A stretch of DNA of 64,000 bases from Apostichopus japonicus. Lineage: Eukaryota > Echinodermata > Holothuroidea > Aspidochirotida > Stichopodidae. The position numbers were made by a program, and so were the translations under genes. Below the pieces are notes generated by a model. That model did not search any database. It had not been told where the DNA came from and saw only the letters and a program-made list of their open reading frames with translations. This document shows positions 57,137-64,000 of this stretch, in pieces; the first letter of the stretch is position 1, and every line of letters starts with the position of its first letter. The DNA lies in assembly GCF_037975245.1 (NCBI RefSeq), contig NC_092563.1, positions 30,903,960 through 30,967,959 on the forward strand, read 5' to 3'.

Positions 57137-57334
57137 ATAACAGGAGTGACTCTCCATATGTTATTGGTAGGAAATTGCAGGAATTATTGGAATCCTCAAT
57201 GAAAACTATACCTAGGTAGTCTTGTTTGCGTGGGGATTGAGTTGTGTAGGTGTTACACAAAAATGTAGATATGCTTTCTTTATTCTTGTGGAAAGCCGCT
57301 TTCACTTTGATATCAGATAAACCTGTGGTACATG

Positions 57335-57879
57335 CAGTGACGTAGCCAGGATTGTTTCAGTGGAGGGGGTGGGCGCTTGGGGGGGCTTGACCAATTCCTG
57401 CGAGGGCGTCTTGTTACTACCTGAGTGGAGTGCCACAATGGGTTGGCGCTCAGCGTACGGGAAATTTTCAGCTATAAAGACCTCCTAGATCGTTGGAAAT
57501 GACACTTCCCAGGCCTTTTAAGCTGCTCTAAAGTTTCACAACATCCTTTATTTTGAGACCCCCATGTCTTGATATGGTCATCAAATAGTTTAGAGAAATA
57601 GAAGAAAAAAGACAATCTGGTAAGTTGCTTTGAAATATCATGACATATCTCCGCCTATGCGCTACGTCACGTCAGGTTTTTCAGCAACTATAGCCTACTG
57701 CCGGTCCGCGGTCGAAGGGTCGTTTATGAGTGGTCATCATGGAGATTCGATACCATGCAGACCAATGAATGATATATGAATGATATATTTTTCGACACCC
57801 AAAATCCCAGTGGGAGGGCGACTTAGGGGCGACAAGCTTTCATGGGGCTGTCGCCCCCCCCCCCCTGGCTACGCCACTG
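57335..57879 (+). mobile_element. hAT-type MITE with perfect 8-bp duplication
   Basis: 545 bp with termini CAGTGACGTAGCCAGG and CCTGGCTACGCCACTG (15 of 16 complementary). GGTACATG lies directly outside both ends (57327-57334 and 57880-57887). An 8-bp duplication and CAGTG termini are hAT hallmarks. GC-rich runs just inside both ends. No transposase frame, so non-autonomous. Confidence 0.9.
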
Positions 57880-57887
57880 GGTACATG

Positions 57888-60800
57888 GTGCAGAATCACA
57901 TATCTTCAAAGAACTGTCTCCAACTTTCAATTGTTTCAAGCTTCTATGTGACCAAAAAAAAATACTCAAGATGAAGTTGCAGATCTGAAAGGACCAGTAT
58001 TTTTACTAGGAAACCTTTCGACCACACCTTTGAAGTAGTATAGGATTACACAGTATTTGAATTCTTCATCGATCGGCTTAAATTCTTAGCTTTGTTCGTT
58101 GTATATCCATCTCTAGATAACACATCCCAGGTTCTACAAGGCTTTGTATTAAATTAGCTGAAACTCTATAGACCAGTCTTGCAAGGTTTAAAGAAATGGG
58201 TCCTTACATAGTTGGCATGATTCAAATTCATCCAGTTCAAATTCATCCAGATGCAAATTCATCAATATTGGTCGAGAACTTGCTAGAACATTCAGTAGGT
58301 ATATTGAAATTTACACAGTATGAAATGAGGTGCCACATTAATCTCATATCAGACGACAGGGAGATGGGTTAAACAAATCTCCCAAACCTGAACATCTATG
58401 TACCCTAACCTACAGCGAAAGTTTAGTATAATGAATGAAATTCATACTTCAACCAAAGCTAGTCATGTTTGTCAACAATAGCGATAACTGGAATTTTGCA
58501 TCAAAGGAAAACCCTATTTCTCACCAGGCAAGTCATAACAGTAAGCTGTCTGAATTAGCATCTTCAGATCGAATATGGGTTTGCTGAGTTAGGGAACAAA
58601 ATGTTCGAAGTACAAGGACCAACCCATGAACACAATTTTAACATAAAAGGCAGAGATAAGACACTATTAACAGAAATCATTATGTGTTCTTTCTGTTTAT
58701 TACTGATAAATGCAAATATTGTCATAAAAATCAATATGAAATTTCATGTTACTTTCAAAAATATATGAAAAAAGCAACTTCTACAACTTCAGCTCATTCA
58801 CATTCATGCTATCAGCTAGAAAATATACCATGAGACACATTTTCTATGAGGCATGTGAATACCACTGACATTACTTGTGCTATTCAAATGGATAAAGGGC
58901 TTGGTCAAATCATGAATAAGGCTCTGCCCCATACGTATATTGCACATGTACAAAAAGGGTTACTGCTGTACATGCAATACTTTTTTGATGGGGGAGAGAG
59001 GGGGCGGGGAGATGTGGTAACATGTTGAAAAGACCACATCTTTTAATTTGTCATTTTTCTTTTGAACATATGCAAATGCTAGAAATGAAAGCACTTGGAA
59101 ATGTCTTAAAGAGATAGGTAGTTGTTGCAGTTGTTGAATTCTGCACCACTGTAAATATTGTTGAAGGAGTGGAGTTCTGCAAATCTCTTGATAGTCAAGT
59201 AATAAATTTTTCTTTTACTGTTTGCTAAACAGATCCTAGCAGTAATATGTATTTACACGACATTGTATCTGAGGTTCATTATGTAACCGGTCTTTTCTAC
59301 ATACAGTCAAATTAAAAACCAATGTTAAACTTGTTCACCTGTTATGGTCTAAATTCAGAAAGTACATCAATATCATATCTCTTTTGCCTGTTGTATAACG
59401 GTACTGAATTTGAAGTGGATTATATTTATCAATGAATAAAGCAATGTTTTGGGTAAAAGCAATTAAAGCATCCATTTGAACTTCATGTTTTCCTTGCATT
59501 GTTTGCTACTTCCTCCTATCTAGATTCGAAAGGGAAATATAGATAAATGCTCAATACCTCAAACAACATTATTTAATCTTGTTTCCCACAAAACATGTTC
59601 TGTCCCAGTTTCTGTAAACTACTCGGGATAAATGGAGGGGGGGGGGGAGTTGGACGGGTAGGGAAACTAAATATTTGACAGATGTTGTATTTGACAATAA
59701 AATTCACCTTCCCAAGAAAGTAATACAGTTCTTTAATTAAGTGGCATTTTATGAAGGACCTACAGTATGTAACGATAGCAGAATTGGTTATTGCCTCCTG
59801 CTGAAATGTCCAATATAGACTCGCAGTATTGCAATGTTCATCAGATTCCCCATTTTATAGAAACATCTGTGTTTATTGAAAGTTTCCTAGGATGTTGCCA
59901 AACAAGATGCAGTTGAAATCCACTGTAACTTGTTGTCAAAGGTGGAGCTCACAAAAAGTCCTATCAACTAGTCTTATTCAAGCAGTGGCAACATATGGTA
60001 AAAAAGAAAAGCAAAATATGGTACATTTTTGTTAATATTATTTTGAACTATTTATCCCAACACCCTATCCTCCTTTTAGGACTTTTGCAAGCTTGTAAAC
60101 CAGTTACAGCACTCATGCAACATGATATGACAAAGGTTCATATGCCAGAACATGAAACTAGCAATTTGGAGTAAATTTGTTAAAAGAATTATGAAGTTAA
60201 TACACTGCAATATTGAATGGGGCTCAAAAGAGCTTAAGAAGTCTTTTGAGGTACATTACTTGTTCTGATAAATATATTAATTGCCCTAAGATTCAGCTAT
60301 TAAAGCAGCTACTAGTCAGATACTAAATAATGGGGGATCATGAAGGTTTTCAGATTTTAGCTATATTGGCCTCAAATAACCTTTGACTTGGCTAAACGCA
60401 TTAGCGTGAATTCAGCACATGATACACCTGCATACAAACTTCCATTCATCATTCCAATATTGAATTATCATGTAAACAGGGCTTTCAGTTTCAGATATCT
60501 AGTTTTCTCAAATGGGCTTCTGCTATACTGAACAAATTTATAGAATAGTACTCAATGTCAGAAACCTATATGCACTACATATGACTACCAACTTTTCCTT
60601 GTTGAGTTAGGTGCTCTATGTTACTCTACTGACCTTGAGTAGCCTTTGACCCTCAATGAAACCAACACCTACTGAAAATTCCAGTATAAATATATAATTA
60701 ATGAAATGATTCAGAAAATACTTTAACAGAAAGAAAAACTATTATAAACACTGCTGTTCATATCGACCTGAGCGTAAACAATTTAGAGACCAAGAGCATA

Positions 60801-61110
60801 TGGTATAATAACTATTAGCTAACATTTTTCCTTCTACTCTGCAATTTTGAGAGAACAATAAGCAAAATTGATACTGGCAAATGTAACATGGCAACAATAA
60901 CAATAATTCACAAATGATGATGACATCAGAAAAAGTAGCAACCATGACAATGATGATGATTTGAAAATATTAATGTGCAATCCTAAATGTAACTAGAATA
61001 TCACTTTTAGTAGAGCAGGGTTCTCCAAGCCCGTTTAAACCTGGCGGTGGTCGCAGTTTGAATATGATTTTGCCTCTCCCTGCATGGTTTGAAAATTGAG
61101 CGCCCGGTCT
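57888..61110. other. Long unassigned tract
   Basis: No supported gene, RNA or element in about 3.2 kb. TTCAAATTCATCCAG words repeat near 58210-58260. A G-run lies at 59637-59648. Open frames are short and without motifs. Confidence 0.45.
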
Positions 61111-62123
61111 GAACATTTATGAACCAGGAAGGGCTTGCTGCCACTTATCTGGTCCGAAAAAAATATAGCATGAGGTAAATTTCCTCCTGGGTGCATAATT
61201 ATCAAAACAGTTCAAGAATTTTCACCAAAGGTGATTATATTTGAATATCTGGAGTCGGCTCGGACTTGAGGGGTCTTGGATTTGGCTCATACCAAGTGGG
61301 CTCGGACTTGGCTCAGACTCTAGCTAATTTGACTCGACTACAGCTCTCCATAAATATAAAAAGATGATGGATTGTTAATAATTTATTATATGATGTTGAG
61401 AAGGTAGAGACTTAGAGAGTTAACTCCTATATGTAATGGATAGCATTAAACTCTTCGTTTCACAAACAAAAGGATTCTCAAATACAGTACTAGCAATATT
61501 ACAGCTGGAATAATGGATCACCAATACGATGCAGTGAAGAAAGGGACTTTAATAAAGAGCATCCCTCAATGTAATGACTAGGATGAAACTCTTAGTTTCA
61601 CTAACAAAAGGATACCACATGCAGTACCAACAAGAGGGATGCCCATTATATTGAGAGTCCACTTGACTTAAGGTTTGCTAGACCCAACACCCCCATTGTA
61701 GGAAGCATTATTGAGCGTCTAGTTACCATTTATTGGGTAACTGAAGTATTGAAGGACCTTGGTGTCTCCCCTCCCAGCAGTTTTATAACATTAATGAACC
61801 AGGAAGAGCTTGCTGCCACTTACATGTATCTGGTACGAAAAAAATATAGCATTAGGTAAATTTCCTTCTGGGTGCATAATTATCATAACATTTCAAGAAT
61901 TTTACCAAAGGTGATCTTTGGTATCTGGAGTTAGCTCGGACTTGAGGGGTCTTGGATTTGGCTCAGACGAAGTGGACTCGGACTTGGATCGGACTCTGGC
62001 TAATTGGACTCGACTACAGCTCTGCCATAAATATAAAGAGAAAATGGATTGTTAATAATTTATTATATGATGTTGTGAAGGTAGAGACTTAGAGAGTACT
62101 CCTAAATGTAATGGATAGCATGA
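61111..62123 (+). repeat. Segmental tandem duplication, ~677 bp period
   Basis: AACATTTATGAACCAGGAAG at about 61110 recurs at about 61788 with collinear sequence for ~340 bases: CTTGCTGCCACTTA, GGCTCGGACTTGAGGGGTCTTGG, then ATTGTTAATAATTTATTATA and GTAGAGACTTAGAGAG. A shorter related block (CTCTTAGTTTCACTAACAAAAGG) lies between them near 61590. Each copy includes part of the ~200 bp dispersed repeat. Confidence 0.75.
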
Positions 62124-64000
62124 TGTTGAAACTTTCCACTCACGATGGCATATGTGTGCGTGTGCGTTGGCGGGAGTACTGTGTTTGTGATCCTAGCTTG
62201 TAAACACAGTTTCTCATGACAGTAATCCTTATTGGACAGATCTCATAGTTGATACAGTATGTACATAGATGCATCAAAGGTACAAGAAGCCTATTGTTTT
62301 TGGTGAAGGTCAAAGGTAATTTAGGTAAAAATGGTCAAATTGTGAAAACTCAATTTGAAGCATGGATAGATCTATTGATTGGTATGTCTAGGCCAGTGGT
62401 TGAGTCAACAGGGCAAACTTGTGAAAACCTTATTTAAACCATACATCTCAAGCCTTGCAGAGATATATGATGTTTAGTTTCATGTTATATCGCTAAAGAA
62501 GGCTTTCAGTGGTCTTTTTAGATCCCCAACTGTCACTTTGAAAATGTTGTTTATTACAGTTCTAAATAGTTTTTTTGCTGTAAATTATTAAGCTACAATA
62601 AGTTGTACATGCAGCCTACATATAAACAGTAGCATATATGTCAGATTCATAAAATAAAACTTATTACATAATGGAAACCATGTGCAGTGCAGTTTGCATA
62701 ATGGTGATCTATTTACACACCCAACCAGCTAGAATCGGATCATAGCAACATGTTACCACATATATGCATTTAAGTATTTTGTCACACAGTACAGTGCTAA
62801 CATCATACGAGGGAGTTGTTATTGTTCCATAACAACTCTGATTATAATAGCCTGTTCGTGCAGGAAGTTGTAATGGAACAACTCCCTGGTTTGTGCTATG
62901 GACATGAGAACTATCTAATGCCTGTTGAACATTAGTCTTGTGCATTTTCATGTTACTTACTAACACCAAATTACTGCACACAGATGGTCATTTTTTAAAG
63001 TATGAAAACTGAATACAATCAAGAGCTTTTATTTGGACATGATACCCAATATGAAACTACTTTAGTTGCACATACTGTATGTATGCTGGTTTTTATCATG
63101 AATGATTTTTAAAGGAGCCATGAATTTGTTTGTTTTTTTATAAAGTAGGTCTGGATTCCCTTGACATTATAACCTGATTGAAATTTAACCTCTGTGATTG
63201 CACTAATATGTGAGACCATTGATTAACCTAATTAATAGCTTTTAATGATGAAGACTTTGATAACAATTTCATAACTCATTCGTGTGAACACAATGCAAGG
63301 TTCAATGAGGTACTGTTTATTTCCTTAAAATGCATTGCTGGTGGTTTTTCAACATACTCTAATCCTTTCAAATATGTTACATTGAATCTTTACACTTTTC
63401 CATTGATATATATCACAGACTGTGTTTTTTTGTTATGGGACTCCGTAAAACTGGATCAAACCTAGCAATTTCGGACAAGGAATTTGCTCTTTTCGCCAAA
63501 AGTCCTAAGTGCTCAAGTGACTGTTCACCCTGTAACGGCATTGTGGGACGTTGAGGAATACTTTTGATCAAGCTATTACTTCAGCACTATTAACACTACC
63601 CCCATCATAACGTTAATATCAAAATGCCTAAATTACTCAGCCATGATTGCCTTGTTATTCTAAAATGCAAACTCAATTGTTTACCTACAGCCATGATTCA
63701 TCCCATAGGTGCAGGAAAAAAAACAACTCATGTTACAAAAAATTGGTGTACACTGCTACACTGAGGCCATGTGTGACTTAGTTCTCTGAATCAGAACCAA
63801 TGACACACCACTACTACTGTACGCACAGGGCTAAGTGATGCACTCTAACACGTACAGAGAATATTGTGGGGATGAATATTGTACCGAGACGGCAAACGTT
63901 TTCACATTTTTTACTTTTGTAACTCGTTTAAGGAATATGGAATCTATCAGGCCCTTTCTTTTACTGTAGTGTTTCGTTTGCTTGTGTATCTGTTTTTGTG
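62124..64000. other. Unassigned tract with one strong hairpin
   Basis: No gene supported. At 62811-62890 GGGAGTTGTTATTGTTCCAT pairs imperfectly with ATGGAACAACTCCC, and an inner AACAACT/AGTTGT pair adds a second stem. Confidence 0.45.

Overview
This window is eukaryotic nuclear DNA from an AT-rich, repeat-dense genome, most likely a marine invertebrate. An echinoderm or a relative would fit the mix of Penelope-like, Ty3/gypsy, Jockey-like, RTE-like and hAT-type elements, but no taxon-specific gene confirms it. No complete host gene is visible. Most long open frames are transposon proteins or accidental frames in repeats. The only plausible host coding sequence is a chain of small exons on the + strand (17864-17923, 18367-18423, 22403-22472, 28433-28557). 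Their splice phases agree, and the chain ends in a truncated CxxC zinc-finger-like exon.

Layout. 1.8-5.3 kb: two tandem, decayed Jockey-like LINE copies, the second cut off inside its RT by an (AAGC)n microsatellite. 5.3-11.5 kb: sparse sequence with one possible exon and a ~200 bp dispersed repeat. 11.5-22.2 kb: a palindrome with ~3.8 kb arms and a 2.2 kb spacer. Its arms carry satellite-like units and two small exons, and one arm holds a 776 bp LINE tail absent from the other. 22.9-23.6 kb: an inverted-repeat element. 28.62-37.80 kb: a full-length, young Ty3/gypsy retrotransposon with 690 bp LTRs, gag, a 1624-codon pol and a 4-bp target duplication. 40.2-46.6 kb: a tandem ~350-375 bp satellite of the same family as in the palindrome arms. 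It is interrupted by two head-to-head Penelope-like fragments with GIY-YIG endonuclease domains and hammerhead-like motifs. One satellite unit contains a 1.2 kb C-rich minisatellite expansion. 48.1-51.5 kb: a MITE and a 5'-truncated RTE-like LINE. 53.7-57.9 kb: a foldback-like element filled with a 12-bp minisatellite, a pair of hAT-type MITEs whose flanking duplications suggest integration of a circle, and a second hAT-type MITE with a perfect 8-bp duplication. 58-64 kb: mostly unassigned sequence with a segmental duplication.

The elements form nested layers. The gypsy element and the RTE-like LINE each landed in copies of the same ~200 bp dispersed repeat. The Penelope pair sits in the satellite. 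A LINE landed in the palindrome after the palindrome formed. The most unusual structures are the palindrome with unchanged exons, the double-duplication hAT pair and the minisatellite-filled foldback element. All homology statements come from reading by eye; no search, alignment or folding program was run.
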